From: an uncultured Clostridia bacterium
GTDB lineage: Bacteria; Bacillota; Clostridia; Christensenellales; CAG-314
Assembly: GCA_944364615.1 (NCBI GenBank)
Contig: CALVWF010000007.1
Location: 1-64,000 of the forward strand
Direction: 5' to 3'
DNA length: 64,000 nt
Part shown: one piece after another, positions 8,811 through 18,197 of the stretch
Numbering within the stretch: the first letter of the stretch is position 1
How the letters are laid out: the number at the start of each line of letters is the position of its first letter
Translations under genes and position numbers: made by a program
The notes under the pieces: generated by a model
Databases searched by the model: none
Told to the model about the DNA's origin: nothing
What the model saw: the letters and a program-made list of their open reading frames with translations, nothing else

Positions 8811-8840
8811 TTGCTTACATTACGTTTTTTGTGGTATAAT
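8811..8840 (+). promoter_or_regulatory. Promoter of cardiolipin synthase gene
   Basis: TTGCTT (8811-8816), 18-base spacer, TATAAT (8835-8840), followed by a normal 35-base leader with AGGAG before the ATG. Confidence 0.65.
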
Positions 8841-8875
8841 CATATTAATCAAACTTATATACGTCAGGAGAAAGT

Positions 8876-10408
8876 ATGAAGAGATTTTTCAAATCGGTTT
8901 TCGGCAGACTGACGGCGGTTGCTCTTGCCATTCTGCTGCAAATAGCCGTACTGCTGGTGGTCGTTTCCATTGCATCAGCAGTTTACTACCAGTTTTCCAT
9001 AGCAATGACAGTGCTGACGCTGTTGGCTATAGTACACATTGTCAACAGAGATATGAACATTGACAGTAAAGTGCCGTGGATAATCGTAGTTTGCGTGTTG
9101 CCGTTGTTCGGATGCATAATTTATATAATGTTTTCCAAAAACTATATTCCGGGCTGGCAACGCCGGTTGCTTAAAAAGATTCGCTTTGAAAGCATTGAGG
9201 CAATTTCCAATCAGAGCAACCGTCAGAGTTATTACCGTGACATACTGGACAACTGTTACGGACAGAGCAGGTATCTGTTTACCTCTTCGGGAAGCGTTCA
9301 GCACGACGCGACGGACACAATGTATTTTTCCTGCGGAGAAAAGTTCTTCGACAAACTTACCGAAGACCTCAAACAGGCTCAAAAATACATTTTTTTAGAA
9401 TACTTTATTATTGAAAAAGGGCAAATGTGGAACAGCATATTGCAAATGCTCCGACAAAAGGTCAAAGAAGGCGTGGAAGTCAGAGTAATGTACGACGATA
9501 TAGGCTGTATTTCTAAACTTCCGTCAAATTATTTCAAACATCTTAGCAAAGAGGGAATAAAATGCGTGCGTTTCAATCCCTTCCGTCCCATTTTATCTGC
9601 GGTGCACAACAACCGTGACCACCGCAAAATAACCGTGATAGACGGCACAATAGGTTACGTGGGAGGCATTAACCTCGCAGACGAATACATCAACAAGAAA
9701 AGTCCCTACGGCTATTGGAAAGACTCTGCCGTAAGACTGGAAGGCAGCGCGGTCACAAACCTTGTGGTACTGTTTTTGCAAAATTACGACGTAATGGCAA
9801 AACAGACGGAAGAATTTGAAGATTACATTGCGACAAGTTTTCCCGCATTTCCCGACAGCGGAGTGGTCGTACCTTTCGGAGACGGTCCACGACCGTTGTA
9901 CAACGAACAGATTGCGGAAAACGCCTATCTCAACATCATCAACAGCGCGAAAAAATACGTGTGGATCACTACTCCCTATCTCATCATAGACAGTCAGTTG
10001 AAAAACGCCCTGCAATCGGCGGCAATGCGTGGGGTGGACGTAAGAATATACACGCCGGGAATACCCGACAAAAAACTTATATTCACCGTTACACGTTCCC
10101 ATTACAAACAGTTGTTACGCGACGGAGTTAAAATATTTCAGTACACCCCGGGATTTCTGCACGCCAAAAGTATAATTGCCGATGACTACGTAGGCATAGT
10201 AGGCACGATAAATCTCGACTACCGCAGCCTTATACATCACTACGAATGCGGAGTGTGGATGTACAGAACGCGTGCTTTGGAACAACTGAAAGCGGACATC
10301 GAAAAAATAGAAGAAGTCAGTCAGCCGCAAGATCACACCACTGCAAAACTCAATATACTCCAACGACTTGTCAGTGTGTTTATAGCGGTATTCACTCCCC
10401 TTATGTAA
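8876..10408 (+). CDS. cls: Cardiolipin synthase
   Basis: Membrane phospholipase-D-type enzyme that condenses two phosphatidylglycerol molecules into cardiolipin. The 510-residue protein has two N-terminal membrane helices (about 13-35 and 38-80) with the PLDc_N pattern VPWIIVVCVLPLFGCIIYI. Two HKD catalytic motifs follow: HRKITVIDG with GGIN (about 245-265) and HAKSIIADD with GTINLDYRS (about 425-450). Length is typical. The start is backed by AGGAG seven bases upstream. The gene is monocistronic, with its own promoter and a terminator about 130 bases after the stop. Confidence 0.92.
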   Translation: MKRFFKSVFGRLTAVALAILLQIAVLLVVVSIASAVYYQFSIAMTVLTLLAIVHIVNRDMNIDSKVPWIIVVCVLPLFGCIIYIMFSKNYIPGWQRRLLKKIRFESIEAISNQSNRQSYYRDILDNCYGQSRYLFTSSGSVQHDATDTMYFSCGEKFFDKLTEDLKQAQKYIFLEYFIIEKGQMWNSILQMLRQKVKEGVEVRVMYDDIGCISKLPSNYFKHLSKEGIKCVRFNPFRPILSAVHNNRDHRKITVIDGTIGYVGGINLADEYINKKSPYGYWKDSAVRLEGSAVTNLVVLFLQNYDVMAKQTEEFEDYIATSFPAFPDSGVVVPFGDGPRPLYNEQIAENAYLNIINSAKKYVWITTPYLIIDSQLKNALQSAAMRGVDVRIYTPGIPDKKLIFTVTRSHYKQLLRDGVKIFQYTPGFLHAKSIIADDYVGIVGTINLDYRSLIHHYECGVWMYRTRALEQLKADIEKIEEVSQPQDHTTAKLNILQRLVSVFIAVFTPLM

Positions 10409-10538
10409 CCGTACAAGACGGGATTTTGCAACAACGTTCGGTGAAATTTTATTGAAATTCCAACCGATGTCCGACCGCTGAAACAAAAACAAGTCGATAA
10501 TTCAGCGTCGAAAAATCCCAACGCCCGAATTGAAAATC

Positions 10539-10573
10539 AAAAGGCGGTACTGCAAAAGTACCGCCTTTTTTAT
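10539..10573. terminator. Terminator between cls and the transketolase genes
   Basis: AAAAGGCGGTAC, loop TGCAAAA, GTACCGCCTTTTTT. The stem is ten GC-rich pairs with A and T flanks on opposite sides, so it can serve both convergent transcripts. Confidence 0.85.
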
Positions 10574-10595
10574 TTTTTAAATCAAACTTTTACAC

Positions 10596-11522
10596 TTACT
10601 TGCGGGCAATAAGTTTCACTGCCTTGTCGGCAACGTCTTCGCCCGTAAGGTTGTAATCCTTTTTCAGTTCGGACAAACTTCCCACCTGACCTATACGGTC
10701 GTATACTGCCACGGCGTCGCAGGGAGTCGGTACCGTACGAGCGAACATTTCGGTAACTGCTCCGAACAGTCCGCCGTGTACCGAGTGATTTTCCACCACA
10801 AGCACACAACCCGTACGCGCCGCACTTTCGGCAATGGTCTGTTCGTCAAGAGGTTTGACAGTGTGAACCGCTATAACTTCCGCTTCTATACCCTTTTCGT
10901 GAAGTATTTCCGCACCTTTAAGAGCGTCGAATACCATTGCGCCCGACGCTACCACCGTGACGTCGTTGCCTTTTCTTACGACGTCGGCTTTTTCCGGACG
11001 GAACTTGTAGTCTTCGTCAAACAACGTGTCCGTTTGTTTGCGTGCAAAACGCATATATACGGGACCCTGATGTTCGGCAACAAAAGGCACTGCCTTGGCC
11101 AACTGTACGGGGTCCACTATGTCCATTACTCTGATGTTGGGCAGTGCTCTCAACATTGCCACGTCTTCGAAACACATGTGCGTTCCGCCGTTGGTGGTGG
11201 CGGTTACGCCGGGATCGTAGCCTATTATTTTGACATTCTGACATGAGTAACTGACGGAAACCGCTATCTGGTCAAAGTTGCGACGTACCGAGAAGGGCGC
11301 AAAACTGTGTATAAACGGAATAAAACCGTAAGCGGCAAGACCTGTCGCCACACAAGTCATATTGTCTTCCGCAATACCTACTTCTATCGCTCTTTCGGGA
11401 AACTGAGTGTACAGCGGTTTGGTACCGCCTGCCGATGCAAGGTCAGCGTCCAGAACAACTACTTTGGGATTGTTTTTCATTACTTCCGCCATGGCGGCGA
11501 CATATGCTTTTCTCATTTCCAT
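10596..11522 (-). CDS. Transketolase, C-terminal subunit
   Basis: Second half of a split transketolase (pyrimidine-binding plus C-terminal domains) that works with the N-terminal subunit encoded just upstream to move two-carbon units in the pentose phosphate pathway. The 308-residue protein shows the Transket_pyr pattern DADLASAGGT and the catalytic-site segment ERAIEVGIAEDNM with the conserved Glu that activates ThDP, then a Transketolase_C domain. I chose ATG 11522 because AGGGGGT lies nine bases upstream; a second ATG two codons later is possible. It starts 14 bases after the partner gene's stop. DXP synthase is excluded because that enzyme is one chain. Confidence 0.9.
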   Translation of the reverse strand: MEMRKAYVAAMAEVMKNNPKVVVLDADLASAGGTKPLYTQFPERAIEVGIAEDNMTCVATGLAAYGFIPFIHSFAPFSVRRNFDQIAVSVSYSCQNVKIIGYDPGVTATTNGGTHMCFEDVAMLRALPNIRVMDIVDPVQLAKAVPFVAEHQGPVYMRFARKQTDTLFDEDYKFRPEKADVVRKGNDVTVVASGAMVFDALKGAEILHEKGIEAEVIAVHTVKPLDEQTIAESAARTGCVLVVENHSVHGGLFGAVTEMFARTVPTPCDAVAVYDRIGQVGSLSELKKDYNLTGEDVADKAVKLIARK

Positions 11523-11536
11523 AAAAATGTACCCCC

Positions 11537-12340
11537 TCAGCGCAATTCTTCCAGCGCTTTTTGCAACTGTTCGGCTGTACAAGTCGTACTGTGTACTCCC
11601 GCGCCCATTGTCTCGTAGAAACTTACTCCCTTGCCCTTTACGGTGTGAAGTACGATGCAACTGGGACTGCCCTTGTGCAGGCGTGCGTTTTTAATTGCTT
11701 TGTCAATTGCGTCGTGATCGTGTCCGTTGATACTTACCGTATCGAATCCGAATGCACGGAACTTGTTTTCGATGTCACCGATGTCCATTACTTCTTCCGT
11801 AGTGCCGTCTATCTGCAATCCGTTTTTGTCCACAAAAACAATCAGATTGTCCAGTTTCTTGTCAGCGGCGTACATCAATGCACACCAGTTTTGTCCTTCC
11901 TGCAATTCGCCGTCACCTACTATTGCGTAAATGGTGGCGTTGTCTTTTAAAATCTTGCTTCCCGTTGCCAGTCCGCATGCACAGGAAAGCCCCTGTCCGA
12001 GACTGCCTGCAGTCATATCTACGCCGGGCGTGAGCAACATATTGCAGTGACTGGGCAAGCGTGTGCCTAATTTATTTAATGTAAGCAGCCAGTCTTCGGG
12101 GAAAAATCCCTTGTAGCACAGTGTTGCGTAAAGCGCGGGACCTGCGTGTCCCTTGCTGAGCACAAGTCTGTCCCTTCCTTCCATGTGAGGATTTGAGGGG
12201 TCGACATTCATATACTTGTCGTACAGAACAGCCAGAACGTCTGCAATCGACAAACTTCCGCCAACGTGTCCCGAACCGAGACTGCCTATACATTTGAGTG
12301 TAAGGGCACGGATCTTTTTGCTTGATTCAACGGTACTCAT
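11537..12340 (-). CDS. Transketolase, N-terminal (ThDP-binding) subunit
   Basis: First half of the split transketolase, carrying the thiamine diphosphate pyrophosphate-binding domain. The 267-residue protein has SGHVGGSLSIADVL (about 23-36), LSKGHAGPALYA (about 61-72) and the ThDP/magnesium motif GDGELQEGQNW ending in an asparagine some 25 residues on. Length is the norm for split subunits in Clostridia and archaea. AAAGAGG lies 12 bases before the ATG. It is the first gene of a two-gene operon with its own promoter at 12401-12429. Confidence 0.92.
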   Translation of the reverse strand: MSTVESSKKIRALTLKCIGSLGSGHVGGSLSIADVLAVLYDKYMNVDPSNPHMEGRDRLVLSKGHAGPALYATLCYKGFFPEDWLLTLNKLGTRLPSHCNMLLTPGVDMTAGSLGQGLSCACGLATGSKILKDNATIYAIVGDGELQEGQNWCALMYAADKKLDNLIVFVDKNGLQIDGTTEEVMDIGDIENKFRAFGFDTVSINGHDHDAIDKAIKNARLHKGSPSCIVLHTVKGKGVSFYETMGAGVHSTTCTAEQLQKALEELR

Positions 12341-12400
12341 ACGCTAAAACCTCTTTAAAAAAGTATTTTTTATTCCCTGACAGGGAGTACTCCGTAAATT

Positions 12401-12429
12401 ATATTACCCCCAACTCGATGGATTGTCAA
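12401..12429 (-). promoter_or_regulatory. Promoter of the transketolase operon
   Basis: Minus strand TTGACA (12429-12424), 17-base spacer, TAATAT (12406-12401). The leader to the ATG is about 55 bases and contains two small palindromes (TCCCTGACAGGGA and GGAGTACTCC) of unknown meaning. Confidence 0.65.
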
Positions 12430-12440
12430 CGGAAAAAATT

Positions 12441-14288
12441 TTAATCCGTAAGCAATTTACCGCGTTGGTGACAGGTCATGTATATTATCTGCGTGTTTTT
12501 GGAAAGCGTACGCAACAATCTGACCACCGAACGGAAATTTTTGTCGTCCAGATTGACAAATGCGTCGTCTATGATTAAAAAAGGTATCTTGTCTCCGTAC
12601 ACGATGTCTGACAAAACCGCTTTAAAACAAAACAGCGTAAGTTCCCTTATACCTCTGGAAAAATACTGCAAAGGATGCGTCTGTCCCTGTTCGGTAACAA
12701 GTATTTCGAAATCCTTGTTTACGGTGACCGCGCTCAGTCTGCCTTCGGAAAACGCCGACAGCAAATCTCCGCATTTGGCATTGATGGCGGGCAGATAAGC
12801 GTCGGACAACTGTTCCTTGGCTTTTTTCAAATATTCCGTAGCAAGCATAGCCGTCTGCCATGTGCGTCGCGCCTGTTGTAATTCCGAATTCAGATTGTCT
12901 ACCACATCGGTTTTACCGCTGACGTCACTGCTTTCGGCAATTTCTATTGCGTGCGTCAGACTGCCCTTTTCCATATCCAGTTGCGCTATTGTGTTTTTCA
13001 ACTGCCGCAGAGTTAGGGCAAGTTCTTCCGTTTCCGCCTTCTCGCGTGAAAGGTCTTCACCTTTTTCCGACACGAGCAACTGATATTCCGCCTGTTCTTC
13101 CATCCACTTCTGTTGCAATCGGTACATCTGTTGAAGACACTGTTCTTCATCATCGCCCGATATACCGTATTTGTCCAGCAAACGATGAATTTCCTCCTTG
13201 TTTTGCCGTGCTTTCTGCGCCACGTCATTGAGTTTTTTGTCCATAATAACCGACGCCACTATAAAAACCGAACCTGCCAGTACAAACAACAGTCCCAACC
13301 AGCGGTAATCCGTCTGCACAAACGCTATTACGGCGATTCCGGCAAGCACAAGCACGATGCTCAACGCGATGAAGGCGAGTTTGCGCAAGGGATTTTCCGC
13401 GGGAGGAGCAACGGATCTGACAAGCAGTCCGTTGACCGTCGCTATGTCCTGTTGCAACCTGTCGGGGTTTCGTGAGGCAATACGTTCCTGCAACTGCGCT
13501 TTGAGCCGTTCCTTTTCCACGTCCTGACTGCTGAACCTTCCCGACAGAACCGATTGCAACTGACGGTATTTTTTGTCGGCACTGTCGTACTGCCGTTGAG
13601 CCTCGTTGCGCTGTTGTTCCAACGATAAAAGACGCTGTCTGTCCTGTTCGGCCTGTTTGCGTTGCAATTTCGCCTGTTCGAGGGCGTTTTCAGCACTTTC
13701 CAACCTGCATTCGAGATCGTATATCAGTCCTCCGTTTCCCCGAAACAGTTTATACGAACGGGAAAAGTTTTCCAGTGCCTTTACCGCCTTGTCGTAATTG
13801 TTGTCATCTCCGCCCTGCACCATACCGGCAAGTTTTTCTTCGAGGTTGCTGTTGCTTTGCACCGTTACGTTTTCCTGCGAGACGTACATACACTGCAGGA
13901 AAGACTGCTCCGTAAGTCCAAGAAATTTTTCGCCGATGTTTTCGCAGGGCACAACGTCTCCGTTGGTCATGTCGTACAATGTGCACTGTTCGCTGCGCTG
14001 AGTAGCGCCGAAATACCTTTCTATACGATAGCGTCTTCCGTTGTGGGAAAATTCCATATTGCCGCCAAACTTTTCACTGCTGTTCCACGGCATATACGCC
14101 TTGACTGACACGTCGCCCTGCCCGTTCTTGCGATATTCTATTCCGTACAACATCGCGCGGATAAAATTGACAATGGTAGTCTTGCCGTAAGAGTTGTCGT
14201 TAATACAGACGTTTATACCGCAATTGAGATTGATTACGGTGTTTCGGATTTTTCCGAAACTTCTTATTTCCAACTTTTCTATAATCAT
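12441..14288 (-). CDS. AAA ATPase of SbcC/YhaN type with membrane segments
   Basis: Probable SMC-like ATPase partner of the nuclease encoded upstream, acting in DNA end processing. The 615-residue protein starts MIIEKLEIRSFGKI and has a Walker A variant NDNSYGKTT (about 34-42). A long Gln/Glu-rich coiled coil follows, then two hydrophobic segments (about 300-350, ALSIVLVLAGIAVIAF and LFVLAGSVFIVASVIM), a second coiled coil, and a C-terminal Walker B region LIIDDAFVNLDD. Mid-chain membrane helices are the mark of B. subtilis YhaN rather than SbcC; this protein is much shorter than YhaN (963 residues). The start overlaps the nuclease stop by four bases (ATGA) and has GGGGAGG upstream. Confidence 0.8.
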   Translation of the reverse strand: MIIEKLEIRSFGKIRNTVINLNCGINVCINDNSYGKTTIVNFIRAMLYGIEYRKNGQGDVSVKAYMPWNSSEKFGGNMEFSHNGRRYRIERYFGATQRSEQCTLYDMTNGDVVPCENIGEKFLGLTEQSFLQCMYVSQENVTVQSNSNLEEKLAGMVQGGDDNNYDKAVKALENFSRSYKLFRGNGGLIYDLECRLESAENALEQAKLQRKQAEQDRQRLLSLEQQRNEAQRQYDSADKKYRQLQSVLSGRFSSQDVEKERLKAQLQERIASRNPDRLQQDIATVNGLLVRSVAPPAENPLRKLAFIALSIVLVLAGIAVIAFVQTDYRWLGLLFVLAGSVFIVASVIMDKKLNDVAQKARQNKEEIHRLLDKYGISGDDEEQCLQQMYRLQQKWMEEQAEYQLLVSEKGEDLSREKAETEELALTLRQLKNTIAQLDMEKGSLTHAIEIAESSDVSGKTDVVDNLNSELQQARRTWQTAMLATEYLKKAKEQLSDAYLPAINAKCGDLLSAFSEGRLSAVTVNKDFEILVTEQGQTHPLQYFSRGIRELTLFCFKAVLSDIVYGDKIPFLIIDDAFVNLDDKNFRSVVRLLRTLSKNTQIIYMTCHQRGKLLTD

Positions 14289-15316
14289 TGCAACTCCTCC
14301 CCGTAAAGGGCGGACAGCCCCATTCTTACGACGTCTTCTCTGACTTCTGGAGAAAGCTCCTGCATTACAAGCCTGCAAAACCGTCCCGCAAGAGTGCTTT
14401 CGGGAAGTTTGGACATGTCCAGTCTGATGTGGGTTTCGTCCTTGATACGCAATGCGAAGAAACGTCCTTTCAGATCCTGTCTGATTCGGTTGGCGTGCAC
14501 GCGTTCTTCGGTATATCCCGTCAGAGTGACGTTGATGTAGTTTTCTTTGTCGACATCCTTTAAAGCATTTTCCACCTTTCGGCGCAGTTGAAGATCGTCG
14601 CTCACTCCGTTGCAGTCCACCGTAACGTCGCTGACGCTTCTTAAAGCCTGCTTTACAAACTGTATCTTTCCGCTGTCGGTGTCTATCAGCACAAATCCGC
14701 TGTCCTGCCTTTCGTCAAATCCTCTTATTTCCAGCACACCGCTGTAAACAAAATCGGTTTTGCCGATTCTTTTGTGCATGAACGTGTGCCTGTGTCCCAA
14801 CGCCACGTAATTGACCTGCTGAGATACCAGCACGTCCGTGTTCAACTCGCCGTAGTCGTCGCTGTCGATGTCCGCGTGCAAAACGACAATGTTGTACTTG
14901 CTTTTGTCTGTTGCGACTTCCTTCCATTTTTCGGCGTCGTTACCGTCCAGTTCCATACCGGAAATACAAACGTTGCCCAATGTGTAACTGCGCCATCTTC
15001 CGTCAAAATATCTGACGTTGGGGGTCGTCAGACTGCGCAATCTGCCGTAATCGCCCCCTCCGTGATTTCCGGCGACGACAAAGTAATTTACGGGATACCT
15101 TGCCATGGCGGTAGCAAGAGAAGACAGTTCGTTGGAAGTGACGCCCTCCTTGTCCAGAAGATCGCCCGCAATTACCACCGCTTCCGCACCGACATTGTAA
15201 GCGTAGTTTGTCATCTGCTCAAACGCTTTCAGCAGTTCGTGACGCCGTGCCGCGGAATTTGCCACTCCGGTCAACGGCGAACCAATGTGTATATCGGCAC
15301 AATGAATTATTTTCAC
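14285..15316 (-). CDS. Metallophosphoesterase, SbcD/YhaO-like nuclease
   Basis: Calcineurin-like phosphoesterase, predicted nuclease subunit of an SbcCD/YhaON-type DNA-end complex. The 343-residue protein carries the five metal motifs in order: DIH (residues 8-10), GDLLD (about 49-53), GNHGGGD (about 80-86), a histidine in VVLHADID (about 145), and GHRHTF (about 173). A GTG start at 15316 is chosen because AAGGAG sits eight bases upstream and the first strand VKIIHCADIH begins there; an ATG further upstream would swallow the ribosome binding site. It is the first gene of the pair and is divergent from the AraC regulator. Confidence 0.85.
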   Translation of the reverse strand: MKIIHCADIHIGSPLTGVANSAARRHELLKAFEQMTNYAYNVGAEAVVIAGDLLDKEGVTSNELSSLATAMARYPVNYFVVAGNHGGGDYGRLRSLTTPNVRYFDGRWRSYTLGNVCISGMELDGNDAEKWKEVATDKSKYNIVVLHADIDSDDYGELNTDVLVSQQVNYVALGHRHTFMHKRIGKTDFVYSGVLEIRGFDERQDSGFVLIDTDSGKIQFVKQALRSVSDVTVDCNGVSDDLQLRRKVENALKDVDKENYINVTLTGYTEERVHANRIRQDLKGRFFALRIKDETHIRLDMSKLPESTLAGRFCRLVMQELSPEVREDVVRMGLSALYGEELQ

Positions 15317-15442
15317 CGCAATACTCCTTAAAATGTGATTTTTAATATTGTACCACATCGGCTTAAAAGTTTCAATGTCTTAAATACATTGCCGAAAAAT
15401 TTGTCATAAATGTAAAATTTACGCAAAATTAACACAAAAGTG

Positions 15443-15471
15443 TTTACAACGATTGTACAATACTTTATAAT
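15443..15471 (+). promoter_or_regulatory. Promoter of the AraC-family regulator gene
   Basis: TTTACA (15443-15448), 17-base spacer, TATAAT (15466-15471), followed by a 34-base leader. Confidence 0.7.
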
Positions 15472-15505
15472 AAAACAATAAATTACACAATACTGTGGTG
15501 AGAAA

Positions 15506-16390
15506 ATGCAAAAAAACGATATGCTTCAATACAAGGAACGTACTTCGCACGGTACGCACATGACCCCGTTTGCACGGTACAGGGCGGATTTCAGCAACGG
15601 ATTTCCCTTTAATCCCATCCATTGGCACGAGGAAGTGGAACTTATACGGGTGGCAAAAGGCAAAGGATATATCGCAGTCAACGGTAACTGGTACGTGCTG
15701 GACGAAGGCGACATACTGATACTGTGTCCTTACGTAATGCATTCCATAAACAGATACAAAGAGGGTCCCACCGAAGTGGACGCTTTTGTATTCAACCTCA
15801 GACTGTTGGAAACAAGCACTGCCGACGCCTGCACGCTGAAATACTTCGCTCCGTTGCTCAACGCTCAGCAGTCCACTCCGTGTATAATACGCAAAGGACA
15901 GGAGGGCTACGAACAGGCGGATGCGTGCGTAAAACAGATATTCGACTACTCGGCTGGCGAACTGGGATACGAACTCAACATAAAAGCAAATCTTTACTGG
16001 CTGTTTTACCACGTCTTCAAGAACAATCTCCTGCGTGCGGAAACGGACGTTACCGAAGGCAAAAAGTGCTACGCCGTTCGTCAGGCGCTTGAATATATAA
16101 GGGCCAACTACGACAAGGAAATAACCATAGAAACGCTTGCAAAACTGTGCGGTTACAGCGAATTTTATATGATGAAGATGTTCAAACGGTTTACGGGCGT
16201 GACTTGTATAGACTACGTCAACAATCACAGGCTCAACCTTGCGGGAGAAATGTTGCTGTCCGACAAAGAGGAAATCAGTCAGATAGCTTACAAAGTGGGT
16301 TACAACAACATCAGTTATTTCAACCGTCAGTTCAAGTCACGCTACGGAGTGACTCCGAAGGAATTTCGCAAACAGCACTCGGAAAAGTAA
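15506..16390 (+). CDS. AraC-family transcriptional regulator with cupin sensor domain
   Basis: Cytoplasmic transcription factor of 294 residues. The N-terminal half is a cupin/AraC-binding domain (IHWHEEVELIRVAKGKG near 37-53, then GDILILCPYVMHSI near 75-88) that would bind a small ligand, often a sugar. The C-terminal 100 residues form the double helix-turn-helix: ITIETLAKLCGYSEFYMMKM and the signature ISQIAYKVGYNNISYFNRQF ending FRKQ. The ligand and regulon are unknown. The nearest candidate target is the nuclease-helicase gene 71 bases downstream on the same strand, and self-regulation is common in the family. The start has a GGTGAG ribosome binding site. Confidence 0.9.
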   Translation: MQKNDMLQYKERTSHGTHMTPFARYRADFSNGFPFNPIHWHEEVELIRVAKGKGYIAVNGNWYVLDEGDILILCPYVMHSINRYKEGPTEVDAFVFNLRLLETSTADACTLKYFAPLLNAQQSTPCIIRKGQEGYEQADACVKQIFDYSAGELGYELNIKANLYWLFYHVFKNNLLRAETDVTEGKKCYAVRQALEYIRANYDKEITIETLAKLCGYSEFYMMKMFKRFTGVTCIDYVNNHRLNLAGEMLLSDKEEISQIAYKVGYNNISYFNRQFKSRYGVTPKEFRKQHSEK

Positions 16391-16461
16391 CGGCAGTCGG
16401 ATTGACGATCGGCCGTCAGTCCGACGGAATATGGCGCACTGCGCTAAGCCGGGGGTAAGAC

Positions 16462-17979
16462 ATGATAAAAACGGTAAATCTTTTTCTGTTGTCGCGGATA
16501 CGGGACGTGGAAGCGTTCAAAAACGTACTTATTCACGATTGTGTCGAGAAGGACAGTCTGGATGAGGAACTTAATATCAAATGTCAGCCGCACGAGATAC
16601 GCTCTTTAAGACTGCTCGTGGACACTCTTGTGAAGCACAAATGCTCGATTTACGGTTGGGAAGGATTTTTTTACAACTACATTATTCCGCAGATAGGAAA
16701 GGAATTCGACCTGTTGAAGATCACGGACGACGGCGTACTCAACATCGAACTTAAAAGTCAGCAGGTAGAAAGCGAAAAAATAGAAAAGCAGTTGCACAGA
16801 AACAGACATTACCTGTCCCACCTCAACAGAAAAATTTATACGTTTTGTGTGGTTACGGACAGTATGACCTGTTTCGAAATGGGCGACGACGGCTCCGTTA
16901 CGCAAGTTACGGCGGACGATCTGGCAAAAGCGATAAACTACTTCCGAAAGCCGTACACGGACGACATCGACCCGTTGTTCGTTCCGTCGGAATTTCTGAT
17001 ATCTCCCTTTAACGAACCGGAACAGTTTTTAAAGGGAAATTACTTTCTGACCGATCATCAGGAAAGAATAAAGAGTCAACTGCTGTCGGACATCGCAGAA
17101 AATAAGAGCAGGTTTTTCTGCATAAACGGCAAACCGGGAACGGGAAAAACACTGCTGTTGTACGACATCGCACGCGAACTTGCCAAACAAGGACGGGTAC
17201 TGATTATAAACTGTGCAAAACTGTCGGAAAATTACAGTACGTTGGAGGAAAACATACCCAATCTGACGCTGACGGAAATAAGCGGTTTCAACCTCATCGC
17301 AAACAGAATACCGCAATACAGATACGTTTTGCTGGACGAATGTCAACGTATTTTTCCCCAACAGTTTAAGCGCGTCTGCGAACTCACCGACCTGCACAAA
17401 CAGACATGTATCATATCAATAGACCCCGACCAGACGCTGTCGCTCAGGGAAGAAAACAACAAAATTTACAGTAAAGTGCTTGCATTACCTTCGGTACAAG
17501 AATACCGACTTACCACCAGAATACGAACCAACAAAGAACTTGCGACGTTTATCAGATATGTTCGCGACCTTAACAAGAAACCGCCCAAAGACGTAAATTT
17601 CAAAAACATTTCCGTCAACTTCACGGACGAAGTTTCCGCACTTGCCGTAATCGATTACTTCCGCTCCAAAGGGTACACATTTATAAATTACACGGGAAGT
17701 AATTACGGCATCACTCCCTTCGATCAATACGGACAGGATTACGACACCCATCACGTGATAGGTCAGGAATTTTTAAAAATACTGGTGATTATGGACAACA
17801 CCTTTTACTACGATGAGTGCGGAAAACTTTGCGCGAAGCAACACCGCGACCGCAACTATCTGTACGAAAAATTGTTTTACCAGTCCATAACGCGAGTAAA
17901 GGACAAAATAGCGTTGCTTGTAATCGACAACGAAGATCTGTTCAAAAAAATAGTGCGTGTGTTCGGTCAGGAAAAATAA
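16462..17979 (+). CDS. Putative nuclease-helicase (DUF2075/Schlafen-like SF1 ATPase)
   Basis: A 505-residue protein in two parts. Residues about 40-140 look like a PD-(D/E)XK nuclease: EGFFYN helix, D83 in EFDLLKI, then E96-x-K98 in NIELKSQ, and a following helix. Residues about 200-505 are a superfamily 1 helicase-type ATPase of the DUF2075 group: Walker A GKPGTGKT (223-230), Walker B LLDECQR (D292, E293), the LTTRIRTN arginine motif and a C-terminal YQSITRVKDK motif. Homologues with this layout are usually uncharacterised and some lie in defence islands, so an antiphage or nucleic-acid surveillance role is an inference. The start has GGGGGTAAG eight bases upstream. It may be co-transcribed with the AraC gene. 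Confidence 0.7.
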   Translation: MIKTVNLFLLSRIRDVEAFKNVLIHDCVEKDSLDEELNIKCQPHEIRSLRLLVDTLVKHKCSIYGWEGFFYNYIIPQIGKEFDLLKITDDGVLNIELKSQQVESEKIEKQLHRNRHYLSHLNRKIYTFCVVTDSMTCFEMGDDGSVTQVTADDLAKAINYFRKPYTDDIDPLFVPSEFLISPFNEPEQFLKGNYFLTDHQERIKSQLLSDIAENKSRFFCINGKPGTGKTLLLYDIARELAKQGRVLIINCAKLSENYSTLEENIPNLTLTEISGFNLIANRIPQYRYVLLDECQRIFPQQFKRVCELTDLHKQTCIISIDPDQTLSLREENNKIYSKVLALPSVQEYRLTTRIRTNKELATFIRYVRDLNKKPPKDVNFKNISVNFTDEVSALAVIDYFRSKGYTFINYTGSNYGITPFDQYGQDYDTHHVIGQEFLKILVIMDNTFYYDECGKLCAKQHRDRNYLYEKLFYQSITRVKDKIALLVIDNEDLFKKIVRVFGQEK

Positions 17980-18149
17980 TTGACTTCGCCCTTTACAACA
18001 ACGTCAAACGCAAGAACAATCTGCGTCGGTCACGTCGTCGACAAGTATTAGCGCCGATTAGTTTCGCGCTTTGAATATTTCGCATTTACCGCGTCTGTTC
18101 AATTTGACGTCAACACGATTGCGCAGCAAATTCATTTTAAATTCAAATA

Positions 18150-18185
18150 TAAAAAGGCTTACGGTATGTTCCGTAAGCCTTTTGT
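18150..18185. terminator. Bidirectional terminator between helicase gene and uvrC
   Basis: AAAAAGGCTTACGG, loop TATGTT, CCGTAAGCCTTTT. The 12-bp perfect stem has T runs on both strands, so it serves both convergent genes. Confidence 0.9.
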
Positions 18186-18197
18186 TGTGCGTAAAAG

